Assembly (NCBI GenBank): GCA_035720945.1 | Contig: DASTNK010000035.1 | Location: forward strand, 1-49,018 | Reading direction: 5' to 3' | DNA from: SCQX01 sp035720945 | GTDB lineage: Bacteria > Pseudomonadota > Gammaproteobacteria > Burkholderiales > Burkholderiaceae_B | Length of the DNA stretch: 49,018 nucleotides | In this document: positions 18,739 through 28,477 of the stretch, in pieces | Layout: every line of letters starts with the position of its first letter | How positions within the stretch are numbered: position 1 is the stretch's first letter | Program-made: the position numbers and the translations under genes | Notes under the pieces: model-generated | The model's input: only the letters and a program-made list of their open reading frames with translations | What the model was told of the DNA's origin: nothing | Databases searched by the model: none

Positions 18739-19281
18739 ATGAGCCTGCCGCAGAGCACCGACCGGGACCTCTGGGTTAGTTGGGACGACTATCACAGCCT
18801 GATCGAACGCCTGGCCTCGAACGTGCACGAATCCGGTTGGCAGTTCGACAAAATACTTTGCCTGGCGCGCGGGGGCATGCGTGTCGGTGATGTGATGTCG
18901 CGCATTTTCGATGTCCCGCTCGGAATCCTGGCCACCAGCAGTTACCGCGAAGCGGCCGGCACATTGCAGGGCCAGCTCGATATCGCCCAGTTCATCACCA
19001 TTACCCGGGGCACCCTCGATGGCCGGGTCCTGATGGTCGACGATATGGTCGACACGGGTCTGACGTTCAATCGCGTGCATCAACATCTGCTGTCCCAGTT
19101 TCCCGCCATCTCCGAGATGCGCAGCGCCGTATTGTGGTGGAAAGGGCACGCCCAGGTGCATCCTGATTATTTCGTGGAAAAGCTGCCCACCAATCCCTGG
19201 ATCCATCAGCCCTTCGAAGACTACGACAGCCTCCGGCCGCATCAACTCGAGGCCTGGGTGCGGAAAGGGGTCCGCGGCTAG
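18739..19281 (+). CDS. Type I phosphoribosyltransferase family protein
   Basis: A 180-residue protein of the type I PRTase fold. The PRPP-binding loop VLMVDDMVDTGLTF is at about residues 97-110, and an N-terminal ILCLARGGMRVGDVMS supplies the pyrophosphate-loop region. This layout resembles xanthine/hypoxanthine-guanine phosphoribosyltransferases (Gpt-like), so a role in purine base salvage beside purA is likely, but the hood region that sets base specificity is not decisive. AAGGAG at 18725-18730 places the start at ATG 18739; the 23-codon upstream extension is discarded. The upstream 250 bases hold the purA palindrome and no other gene. Confidence 0.88.
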   Translation: MSLPQSTDRDLWVSWDDYHSLIERLASNVHESGWQFDKILCLARGGMRVGDVMSRIFDVPLGILATSSYREAAGTLQGQLDIAQFITITRGTLDGRVLMVDDMVDTGLTFNRVHQHLLSQFPAISEMRSAVLWWKGHAQVHPDYFVEKLPTNPWIHQPFEDYDSLRPHQLEAWVRKGVRG

Positions 19282-19338
19282 CGGTGGGATTGTGTTTGCC
19301 GGGATGTGTCGCGCCTGCCGCTTGCGGTAGGTGTTTCA

Positions 19339-19347
19339 TGCTAAAAT
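19339..19347 (+). promoter_or_regulatory. Extended -10 promoter candidate for rpsU
   Basis: TGCTAAAAT, the same nine bases found before ndk and ybiT. A TTGCGG sits 14 bases upstream of the -10 hexamer, too close for a standard -35. The leader to rpsU would be about 70 nt. Confidence 0.45.
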
Positions 19348-19421
19348 CTAGAGTTACTGTTTTATTTCGCTTACTTTGTTGGCCCATTTGGGTTGGCCTA
19401 ATCTGGCTTTTTGGATACTAC

Positions 19422-19634
19422 ATGCCTATTGTCCGTCTGAAAGAAAACGAGCCCTTTGAAGCCGCGCTTCGCCGCTTCAAGCGCACCATCGAGAAAAACG
19501 GTCTGCTGACTGAACTGCGCTCGCGCGAATTCTATGAAAAGCCCACGGCTGAACGCAAGCGCAAGCATGCCGCGGCCGTCAAGCGCCACTACAAGCGTAT
19601 TCGCAGCCAGCAATTGCCTCCGCGCCTGTATTGA
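19422..19634 (+). CDS. rpsU: 30S ribosomal protein S21
   Basis: Small basic ribosomal protein that assists base pairing of 16S rRNA with mRNA at initiation. The 70-residue sequence (MPIVRLKENEPFEAALRRFKR, then a Lys/Arg-rich C-terminus) is a full-length bS21. The open frame runs upstream to 19284, but the conserved start is ATG 19422. This is the first gene of the macromolecular-synthesis operon rpsU-dnaG-rpoD. Its TGA overlaps the TTG of dnaG, unlike E. coli, where about 100 bases with a terminator separate the two. Confidence 0.98.
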   Translation: MPIVRLKENEPFEAALRRFKRTIEKNGLLTELRSREFYEKPTAERKRKHAAAVKRHYKRIRSQQLPPRLY

Positions 19635-21550
19635 TCCCTGACTCTTTTGTCCAGGATCTACTTGCCCGGGTCGATGTCACCGACGTAGTCGGGCGGTATG
19701 TGCCGTTACGCAAGGCAGGGGTCAATTTGCTTGGCCTTTGCCCGTTCCATAACGAAAAAAGCCCATCATTTACCGTTAGCCCCACAAAGCAGTTCTATCA
19801 TTGCTTTGGGTGTGGTGCGCACGGCACAGCCATTTCCTTCCTTATTGAGCACACCGGTGCCAGCTTCCCGGAGGCGGTGAGGGCGCTCGCGGCCACCGTC
19901 GGCATGACGGTTCCCGAAGAGGCGCGCAGCCCCAGGCAGCAGGCGGCATCGCGCCAGCGCAAGGAAGAGGCGTCACGCCACCAGAAAGCGTTGGAGCAGG
20001 CGCAGACGCATTACCTGAACGAACTCAAGGCCTCGGCGGCTGCCATCGGGTATCTGAAGAAGCGGGGGCTGTCCGGCCAGACCGCGGCGCGTTTCGGCCT
20101 GGGTTGGTCCGGCACCGACAGGCGCGGCCTGGCAAAGGTATTCGAGCATTACGAAGACCCGACCCTGGTGGAATCGGGGCTGGTCATTGAATCCGAGGAT
20201 GGCCGCCGTTACGACCGGTTCCGGGAACGGATCATGTTTCCCATCCGGGACGCGCGTGGCCGGCTGATTGGCTTCGGCGGCCGGATCATCGGCAAGGGCG
20301 AGCCCAAATACCTGAATTCACCGGAAACATCCCTGTTCTCCAAGGGCCAAGAGCTTTACGGCTTATGGGAGGCGCGCGCGGCCATTCGCAGCGAGGGGCA
20401 CGTCCTGGTGGTGGAAGGTTACATGGACGTGGTCAGCCTCGCGCATCAGGGCGTCGAGAACGCGGTGGCCACGCTGGGCACCGCGACCACCGCCATGCAT
20501 GTGCAGAAGCTGCTGCGCGCGAGCGACCGCATCATCTTCAGTTTCGATGGGGACCAGGCCGGGCGCCGCGCCGCGTGGCGCGCCCTGCAACAATGCCTGT
20601 CATCGCTGCGCGATGACATTTCGGTGCGGTTCCTGTTCCTGCCGCCGGAGCATGATCCAGACTCGTACATACAAGCGTTCGGCCAAGAGGCGTTTCGCGC
20701 CACGGTCAGTGAAGCCGCGCCTTTATCGCGATTCCTGCTCGACGAGCTGGCTTCGCGCCACCAGATGGATGAGGCCGAGGGGCGGGCCGCGTGTGTGCAC
20801 GAGGCGAAGCCGCTGCTGGCGCAATTGCCGCAGGGAGCATTGCGGTTACAAATAGAACGCGAGTTCGCGCGCCTGGTGCGGCTCACGCCAGAGGAACTGT
20901 CGTCGATGCTCGATGCGATACCGGCCACGCCCGGCGATTCGCCGTCTTCCGGCGGCCAGGCAGCCTCATCCAGGCCGATACGGTCGGGCCAGGCCGTGTC
21001 GCAGGACGAGCCTGAAGGGTTCTTCGCGGATTCTTCTCCGGTGGACGACTTCCCGCCGGATGTCTTCCCCATGGGCGCCATCTCCACCTCCCGCACGCGT
21101 CGGCCAAGACGCGCGCCGGCCCGGATGGTGACGCCCATGGCGAAACGCCTGCTGCGCCTGCTGGTGGCTCACCCAGGGCTGGTGGCCTCGCTGGGTGATC
21201 AACAGCTTGAAATTGTCTGCCGCAGCCCCCATCTTGTACTTGTGCGGGACCTGATAGCGCTGATCAACGGCAGCGGCTCGCGCCATGTTGGTGCCTTGCT
21301 GCAGGCCGCCGAGCCCGGCTCCGATCTCGAAGAGGTCTTGTTGTCCCTGTCGGCGGAGCTCCTGGCGCAGGACGATTTGCCCGACCCGGATGCCGAATGG
21401 AACGATGCGCTTGCCCGCATTGAGCTCGACGCGGTCAAGGCCGAACAGTCCCGGCTGATCGAGACCGGGCTGAAGGATGACGCCGCGCGCCGGCGCTATC
21501 AAGAGTTGACGCGCCGCATCGCACTGCTGTCGGGTGCGTCTTTACGTTGA
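19631..21550 (+). CDS. dnaG: DNA primase, TTG start
   Basis: Synthesises RNA primers at the replication fork with DnaB helicase. The 639-residue protein has the N-terminal zinc ribbon (Cys37, His40, Cys58, Cys61 in CPFHNEKSPSF...HCFGCGAHG). The catalytic core carries the TOPRIM motifs VVEGYMDV (near residue 260) and FSFDGDQAGRRA (near 300). A Pro/Ser-rich linker and the C-terminal helicase-binding domain complete it. No ATG or GTG lies upstream of the conserved N-terminus, so the TTG at 19631 is the start; it overlaps the rpsU stop as TTGA. This makes primase translation dependent on S21 translation and probably keeps it low. Confidence 0.96.
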   Translation: MIPDSFVQDLLARVDVTDVVGRYVPLRKAGVNLLGLCPFHNEKSPSFTVSPTKQFYHCFGCGAHGTAISFLIEHTGASFPEAVRALAATVGMTVPEEARSPRQQAASRQRKEEASRHQKALEQAQTHYLNELKASAAAIGYLKKRGLSGQTAARFGLGWSGTDRRGLAKVFEHYEDPTLVESGLVIESEDGRRYDRFRERIMFPIRDARGRLIGFGGRIIGKGEPKYLNSPETSLFSKGQELYGLWEARAAIRSEGHVLVVEGYMDVVSLAHQGVENAVATLGTATTAMHVQKLLRASDRIIFSFDGDQAGRRAAWRALQQCLSSLRDDISVRFLFLPPEHDPDSYIQAFGQEAFRATVSEAAPLSRFLLDELASRHQMDEAEGRAACVHEAKPLLAQLPQGALRLQIEREFARLVRLTPEELSSMLDAIPATPGDSPSSGGQAASSRPIRSGQAVSQDEPEGFFADSSPVDDFPPDVFPMGAISTSRTRRPRRAPARMVTPMAKRLLRLLVAHPGLVASLGDQQLEIVCRSPHLVLVRDLIALINGSGSRHVGALLQAAEPGSDLEEVLLSLSAELLAQDDLPDPDAEWNDALARIELDAVKAEQSRLIETGLKDDAARRRYQELTRRIALLSGASLR

Positions 21551-21810
21551 CTACTGTAAAATGATTAGTTTACGCAAGCTATTGAATGGCTTGTGATTTT
21601 GACGGAATGTGCAGTGGGCCCCAGACCCATCGGCTCTTTTTGCCCTGATGTGCAGCCAAAGCGGCAGCCAAAGCCAGGGATTACGAACCGACGAGCGATG
21701 CGTCCAGTGCGACACTTGTACATGCCACCAGTCTGTGATGAACGATTTCTGCCCGACGGCACCTGCCGGCCCTTGAGCCGCCGGGTGCTGTTGAGCCTAT
21801 GGAAGCGACT

Positions 21811-24027
<2,217 letters not shown>

Positions 24028-24092
24028 ATAGGCGGCCTATGGCCGCGATATACTGACAACGCCAGATGCCGGGCATAGCCGCTCCGGCTGCG

Positions 24093-24130
24093 GGCCCAGG
24101 TACACGCCGCCGCGTGTGCCTGGGCCTTTC
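24093..24130 (+). terminator. Rho-independent terminator after rpoD
   Basis: A 15-bp stem (24093-24107 with 24112-24126, one G-U pair) around a CGCC loop is followed by TTTCT. It begins 65 bases after the rpoD stop and closes the rpsU-dnaG-rpoD operon. Confidence 0.85.
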
Positions 24131-24154
24131 TCATTACAGGAATGGCCGAATCGG

Positions 24155-24160
24155 TACAAT
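24155..24160 (+). promoter_or_regulatory. Possible -10 box for the pxp operon
   Basis: TACAAT matches five of six -10 consensus positions and lies about 100 bases before pxpB. A convincing -35 is not present (TTACAG at 24134-24139 gives a 15-base spacer), so the promoter may depend on an activator such as the AraC-type protein encoded at the end of the operon. Confidence 0.3.
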
Positions 24161-24263
24161 ATTCCGAGGATGGTTTTTTGGTGAGCCATGGTTGGCATGG
24201 CGCCGATATTCGGGTGATTCCATCCAACGAACCTCCAACTTGGGGCTCCAGTCGAGCATATCC

Positions 24264-24977
24264 ATGATTTCGCCGCTTCTATCCGACCCCGTCGTCGAAC
24301 CCGAGGGCGACCGCTGCCTCATGTTGCGCTATGGAACGCAGCTCGACGCGCGGGTTTCCGCACGTTGCCTGGCCACCGCGCAGTTGATCGAACATGCCAA
24401 CCTGCCAGGCGTGTTCGACGTCGTGCCATCGTTCACCACTGTGGCCGTGCATTACCAGCCGTCGGCTTTTCCACGGGACCCCTACGAGACATTGGCGGCG
24501 GCGGTTCTCGCGTTGCTCGAACCCGCGGCGGCGGCGCCCGGGTTCGAGCCCCGAACGATTCGAGTGCCCGTCTGCTATGACGATGTATTCGCGATGGACC
24601 TGGAGTATGTGTCCGATACTTGCCACCTGACGAAACAAGAGGTCATAAGCCTGCACACGTCCGACCGCGTCAGCGTGTTCGCGCTGGGGTTCGCGCCCGG
24701 CATGCCATACATCGGCGTGCACCATGGAAAACTCGATCTGCCCCGCCGCGCCACGCCCCGCACCGACGTGCCGGGAGGGTCGGTCGCCATCGCGAACAGG
24801 CAAAGTGTGATCTATCCCTACACCAGCCCCGGGGGATGGCATGTGATCGGTGCCATGCCCATGCCGTTGTTCGACCCCGGCAAGCCGCCATACTCGTTCC
24901 TGTTGCCCGGGGACATCGTGCGATTCACGCCCGTTTCCCGCAGCGAGTTCGAGACACTGCGCCAGGACCACTCATGA
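24264..24977 (+). CDS. pxpB: 5-oxoprolinase subunit PxpB (KipI family)
   Basis: One of three subunits of the bacterial ATP-dependent 5-oxoprolinase, which opens pyroglutamate to glutamate. The 237-residue protein has the KipI/carboxyltransferase subdomain 1 pattern: FALGFAPGMPYIGVHH, LPRRATPRTDVPGGSVAIANRQSV cut into recognisable blocks, and a C-terminal PGDIVRF. The open frame reaches further upstream, but the ATG at 24264 starts the family-like N-terminus. Its stop overlaps the pxpC start as ATGA. In Bacillus the homologue KipI inhibits the sporulation kinase KinA; in proteobacteria the oxoprolinase role is the established one. Confidence 0.92.
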   Translation: MISPLLSDPVVEPEGDRCLMLRYGTQLDARVSARCLATAQLIEHANLPGVFDVVPSFTTVAVHYQPSAFPRDPYETLAAAVLALLEPAAAAPGFEPRTIRVPVCYDDVFAMDLEYVSDTCHLTKQEVISLHTSDRVSVFALGFAPGMPYIGVHHGKLDLPRRATPRTDVPGGSVAIANRQSVIYPYTSPGGWHVIGAMPMPLFDPGKPPYSFLLPGDIVRFTPVSRSEFETLRQDHS

Positions 24978-25978
24978 GCATCGAAGTCATCAAGGCGGGG
25001 GCTCTGTCGTTGTTCCAGGACAATGGCCGCCTCGGGTTCCAGAAGCTGGGGGTGCCGGTTTGCGGCCCGATGGACGAAAGCGCGCACCGGCTGGCCAATC
25101 TCCTGGTGGGCAACGGCGGCGATGCGGCGGTGTTGGAAATCACCTTGATGGGGCCGAAACTGCGATTCACGGCGCCCGCTGGGGTCGCGTTGACCGGGGC
25201 GGACCTGGGTGCCCGCGTGGACGGCCTTCCGCTTGCGCAGAATCGGCCGCTCATCGTGCGTGCGGGGCAGGTCCTGGATTTCACAGGCGGGAAATCCGGC
25301 ATGCGCGGCTATCTGGCGGTGCATGGTGGATTCAACCTCGAACCCCAATTGCGCAGTTGCAGCACGTACTTGAAGGGACACCTGGGAGGGGTGGACGGCC
25401 GCGCACTCCAACCCGGGGACGTCATCGGATTGAGGTCGGCCCTGTCGGTCGATCCCGATTTCCTTCAGGAGGCCGAGCGCCGGCTTTGGGAAGTCCAGTT
25501 GTACCTGTCCGCCCGGCTGGGACTGGTCCGGCGTGACACGCTGCGCGTAGTCAAAGGGCCGCACTGGGGGCTGTTCTCCGAGAAGTCGGTCCATGATTTC
25601 GTGACGGCCGGCTTCCGTATCTCGCCGCAATCCGATCGCATGGGATATCGCATCGCCGGACCCGGCCTCGCCGTGAAGAAACCGGCCCAGATCTTGTCGG
25701 AAGCCACGGCTTTCGGCGCCGTGCAGGTGCCCCATGGCGGGGATCCCATCGTGATCATGGCCGATCGCCAGACCATGGGCGGCTATCCCAAGATCGCCTA
25801 TGTCGCCTCGGTCGATCTCCCGTCGCTGGCGCAGAGCCGGCCAGGCGAGGTGGTGCGATTCAACCTGGTCTCGCTGGAGCAGGCGCAGGCGCTCGCCAAG
25901 GCCCGCGACGCCGCTTTCGCTGAACTGGGCGCGCGTCTGGCGTGCGTAAGTGGAATTCTATCCGGAGGTTCACCATGA
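24974..25978 (+). CDS. pxpC: 5-oxoprolinase subunit PxpC (KipA, biotin-dependent carboxyltransferase family)
   Basis: Second 5-oxoprolinase subunit, 334 residues. The family opening SIEVIKAGALSLFQDNGR is followed by GVPVCGPMDESAHRLANLLVGN, the central KGPHWGLFSE and the C-terminal RQTMGGYPKIAYV. It belongs to the urea amidolyase-type carboxyltransferase subdomain 2 family, but family members next to pxpA and pxpB act in pyroglutamate cleavage. ATGA overlaps join it to pxpB upstream and pxpA downstream, so the three subunits are probably made in equal amounts. Confidence 0.93.
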   Translation: MSIEVIKAGALSLFQDNGRLGFQKLGVPVCGPMDESAHRLANLLVGNGGDAAVLEITLMGPKLRFTAPAGVALTGADLGARVDGLPLAQNRPLIVRAGQVLDFTGGKSGMRGYLAVHGGFNLEPQLRSCSTYLKGHLGGVDGRALQPGDVIGLRSALSVDPDFLQEAERRLWEVQLYLSARLGLVRRDTLRVVKGPHWGLFSEKSVHDFVTAGFRISPQSDRMGYRIAGPGLAVKKPAQILSEATAFGAVQVPHGGDPIVIMADRQTMGGYPKIAYVASVDLPSLAQSRPGEVVRFNLVSLEQAQALAKARDAAFAELGARLACVSGILSGGSP

Positions 25979-26742
25979 CACTATCCATCGACCTCAATTG
26001 CGATATGGGCGAGAGCTTTGGCGCCTGGAAAATGGGGCACGACGAGGCCGTGCTGCCCTTCGTGACCTCGGCCAACATCGCCTGCGGCTTTCATGCGGGT
26101 GATCCGGCGACCATGCGCAAGACGGTGTGCGCGGCGCTGGAGCACAAGGTCGCGCTGGGGGCGCATCCGGGTCTGCCGGATCTGGTCGGGTTCGGGCGGC
26201 GGAACATGGATCTCTCGCCCCAGAACGCCTATGACATCGTCGTCGTCCAGGTCGGCGCGCTGGCTGGCGTGGCGGCCAGCCAGGGTGCGCGGCTCAATCA
26301 CGTCAAGGCGCATGGCGCGTTGTACAACATGGCGGCCAGGAACAAGGATCTTGCCCGCGCGCTGGCGCAGGCCGTGCATGACGTGGATCGGGATCTGATC
26401 TTCTACGCGCTGGCTTCCAGCGCCATGGTGGAGGCCGCACATGAAGTCGGCCTGCGGGTCGCCCAAGAGGTCTTCGCCGATCGAACCTACCAGGGCGATG
26501 GCTCGCTGACACCGCGCTCCCGGCCCGAGGCGATGATCGTCGATTCCCAGCAGTCCATTGCGCAGGTGCTGCGCATGATCCGCGAGGGTAAAGTGAGGTC
26601 CGTGCAGGGCACCGATATCGCCGTGCGGGCCGATACCTTGTGTATCCATGGCGACCAACCCGGAGCGGTGATGTTCGCCAAGTCCATTCGTGCAGCGTTG
26701 CAGGCGGAAGGCATTGAAGTGCGGACGGTCGGCCAGCCATGA
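25975..26742 (+). CDS. pxpA: 5-oxoprolinase subunit PxpA (LamB/YcsF family)
   Basis: Third 5-oxoprolinase subunit, 255 residues, usually thought to hold the lactam-opening site. The signature SIDLNCDMGESFGAWKMGHDE starts the protein and is followed by SANIACGFHAGDP, GAHPGLPD and HVKAHGALYN, all diagnostic. The later EVFADRTYQGDGSLTPRSR is also conserved. The CCGGAGG at 25961-25967 fixes the start at ATG 25975, which overlaps pxpC. The enzyme clears 5-oxoproline, a spontaneous breakdown product of glutamine and glutathione. Confidence 0.96.
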   Translation: MTLSIDLNCDMGESFGAWKMGHDEAVLPFVTSANIACGFHAGDPATMRKTVCAALEHKVALGAHPGLPDLVGFGRRNMDLSPQNAYDIVVVQVGALAGVAASQGARLNHVKAHGALYNMAARNKDLARALAQAVHDVDRDLIFYALASSAMVEAAHEVGLRVAQEVFADRTYQGDGSLTPRSRPEAMIVDSQQSIAQVLRMIREGKVRSVQGTDIAVRADTLCIHGDQPGAVMFAKSIRAALQAEGIEVRTVGQP

Positions 26743-27428
26743 CGGCGTTCGATTCCGGATTCACCGGTCCGGACTGTTCCATCCGCACCTACGATGGCGA
26801 GGCGCACACGCATGCGCACGGTTATGCGCAGATCATGGTGCCGCTGGCCGGGCGCATGGAGCTGGAAATCGCGGGCCGCGCGCTGTTCACGGACATGTCC
26901 TGCGGCATGGTGGTGCCGGCGGGGGCCTCGCATGCCTACGTGGCACGGCCCGGCACCCGCATGCTGGTTATCGACACGCCCGAGCAGAAGGGGTTGGAAC
27001 GGGTGCGGCGCTTCGCCATCACGGCGGTCTGCGCCTCCTTGGCCGACATCGGCGACGTGCAGAGGCAGTTGTCGCTCGTCCTGGAACTGCCCACGGTGTT
27101 GTCGCGCCGGGGGCTCGATCTCGCCCGACTGGACGCCGCGCTGGATGCGGGGTTGCACGAAGACTGGCCTGTTTCCCGTATGGCCGGACTATTCTTCCTG
27201 AGCGCACAGCGGTTCCACGCGCGCCTGCTCGAACTCACCGGGCGCACACCAGCCGCCTACCTGCGCGACCGTCGGCTCGATGCCGCTGAAAAGGCGCTGG
27301 CCAGGGGGGCGAACCTGGAGGCCGTGGCGCAGCGGGTGGGGTACCGCACGGCCAGTGCGCTGGCTTTTGCGCTTAGCCGGGACCGCCATGTTGGCGCCCG
27401 CTCATTGCGCCGCCGTGGCGTCGTGTAG
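26739..27428 (+). CDS. AraC-family regulator with cupin sensor domain
   Basis: A 229-residue transcription factor. Residues about 10-85 form a small cupin-like sensor (THAHGYAQIMVPLAGRMELEIAG, then MVVPAGASHAYVA). Residues about 125-225 are the double HTH of AraC proteins (SRMAGLFFLSAQRFHARLLELTG; EAVAQRVGYRTASALAFALSR). The gene overlaps pxpA by ATGA, so the regulator is translated as the fourth member of the pxp operon. That placement suggests it senses 5-oxoproline or a related amino acid and controls this operon, the next transporter, or both. This role is inference. Confidence 0.85.
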   Translation: MTAFDSGFTGPDCSIRTYDGEAHTHAHGYAQIMVPLAGRMELEIAGRALFTDMSCGMVVPAGASHAYVARPGTRMLVIDTPEQKGLERVRRFAITAVCASLADIGDVQRQLSLVLELPTVLSRRGLDLARLDAALDAGLHEDWPVSRMAGLFFLSAQRFHARLLELTGRTPAAYLRDRRLDAAEKALARGANLEAVAQRVGYRTASALAFALSRDRHVGARSLRRRGVV

Positions 27429-27511
27429 GCCAGGCGTGGTCATCGCGCGACGGTCCGATATGCCTTCAACGCGGGGCGCCGCCGCCCTGAAGAAGAGAGA
27501 CCGTCATGGAT

Positions 27512-27550
27512 CGGGACGTAGTCCCGCCGCGAGATCGAGAGTTTCTCGAT
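27512..27550. promoter_or_regulatory. Two adjacent palindromes upstream of the DMT transporter
   Basis: CGGGAC-gta-GTCCCG (27512-27526) and ATCGAGA-gtt-TCTCGAT (27534-27550) are both perfect inverted repeats with 3-base centres, lying within 39 bases and ending 33 bases before the chosen transporter start. Adjacent operator-like palindromes suggest repressor or activator binding; which protein binds is unknown. They fall inside the coding region if the earlier ATG at 27506 is the real start. Confidence 0.4.
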
Positions 27551-27583
27551 AGTTGGATCTGGCGGTCATGTCACGATGGCGGT

Positions 27584-28477
27584 ATGAAATCGTCGTCGAC
27601 AACAGGAATCATACTGGTGCTGTGCGCCGCCGTGCTCTGGGGCACGACCGGCACGACACAGAGTTTCGCCTCCAGCGCGTTGTCACCCTATTGGGTGGGC
27701 GCGTTGCGGCTTGGCATCGCCTCGCTGTTCTTTTGTGTCTATGCGGGGGGCAGGCTGGGCGGACGACGGTTGGCGCGCGAACTCTTGGGGATACCGTGGT
27801 TATGGGCTGTGCTGGCGGGTGCCTGCATGGCGGGTTACAACCTGGCGTTCTTCGCGGGTGTGCGGGCCACGGGCGTCGCGGTGGGCACGGCGCTGGCGCT
27901 GGGCAGCGGGCCGGTGTGGGCGGGGTTCCTGCAAATGGTGGTCGCCCGCAGGGCGCCAGGCTCCGGATGGTGGCTGGGCACGATGCTGGCCGTCGCGGGC
28001 GGCATTCTCATGGTGTTGGGGCGTGGCGGGGATTTGCGGGCGGATGCCACGGGTATCACGCTGTGCCTGGTGTCGGGGTTGTCCTATGCCATCTATGCCC
28101 TGGTCAGCAAGCACCTGGTGGGCCGGAACGATCCCGGCGCGGTCACGCTGGTGGTCTTCGGCGTGGGGGCCTTGATCGCCATGCCGGTCGCGTGGGCCTG
28201 GGTGGGTGGGCCCGACATCGCCGGACGTGGGTGGGCGGTGGTTGTTTTCCTGGGCGTGGCCGCCACGGGCATCGCCTATCTGTTGTTCAACACGGGCTTG
28301 CGCGGCATCGCGGCGGCCAGCGCGGTGTCGCTGGCGCTCATGGAGCCGCTGACGGCTTTCCTGCTGGCGATAGTCGTCGTGGGTGAACGTCCGGCGGCGT
28401 CGGCCTTTTTCGGTCTCGTGTGCGTGCTCGCCGGCCTGGCCCTGGTCATACGGGCCGAGATGCGCCGTCAGCCCTGA
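27584..28477 (+). CDS. EamA/DMT-family inner-membrane transporter
   Basis: A 297-residue, very hydrophobic protein with about ten predicted transmembrane helices in two EamA repeats. The first begins GIILVLCAAVLWGTTGT and the second ITLCLVSGLSYAIYALVSK. The conserved C-terminal pattern SAVSLALMEPLTAFLLAIVVVGE is present. DMT proteins mostly export amino acids and related metabolites; the substrate here is unknown, but the position after the pxp operon makes a pyroglutamate- or amino-acid-linked role possible. ATG 27506 with a fair AGAGAG is an alternative start adding 26 hydrophilic residues. The last 10 bases overlap the end of the convergent acyl-CoA synthetase gene. Confidence 0.85.
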   Translation: MKSSSTTGIILVLCAAVLWGTTGTTQSFASSALSPYWVGALRLGIASLFFCVYAGGRLGGRRLARELLGIPWLWAVLAGACMAGYNLAFFAGVRATGVAVGTALALGSGPVWAGFLQMVVARRAPGSGWWLGTMLAVAGGILMVLGRGGDLRADATGITLCLVSGLSYAIYALVSKHLVGRNDPGAVTLVVFGVGALIAMPVAWAWVGGPDIAGRGWAVVVFLGVAATGIAYLLFNTGLRGIAAASAVSLALMEPLTAFLLAIVVVGERPAASAFFGLVCVLAGLALVIRAEMRRQP

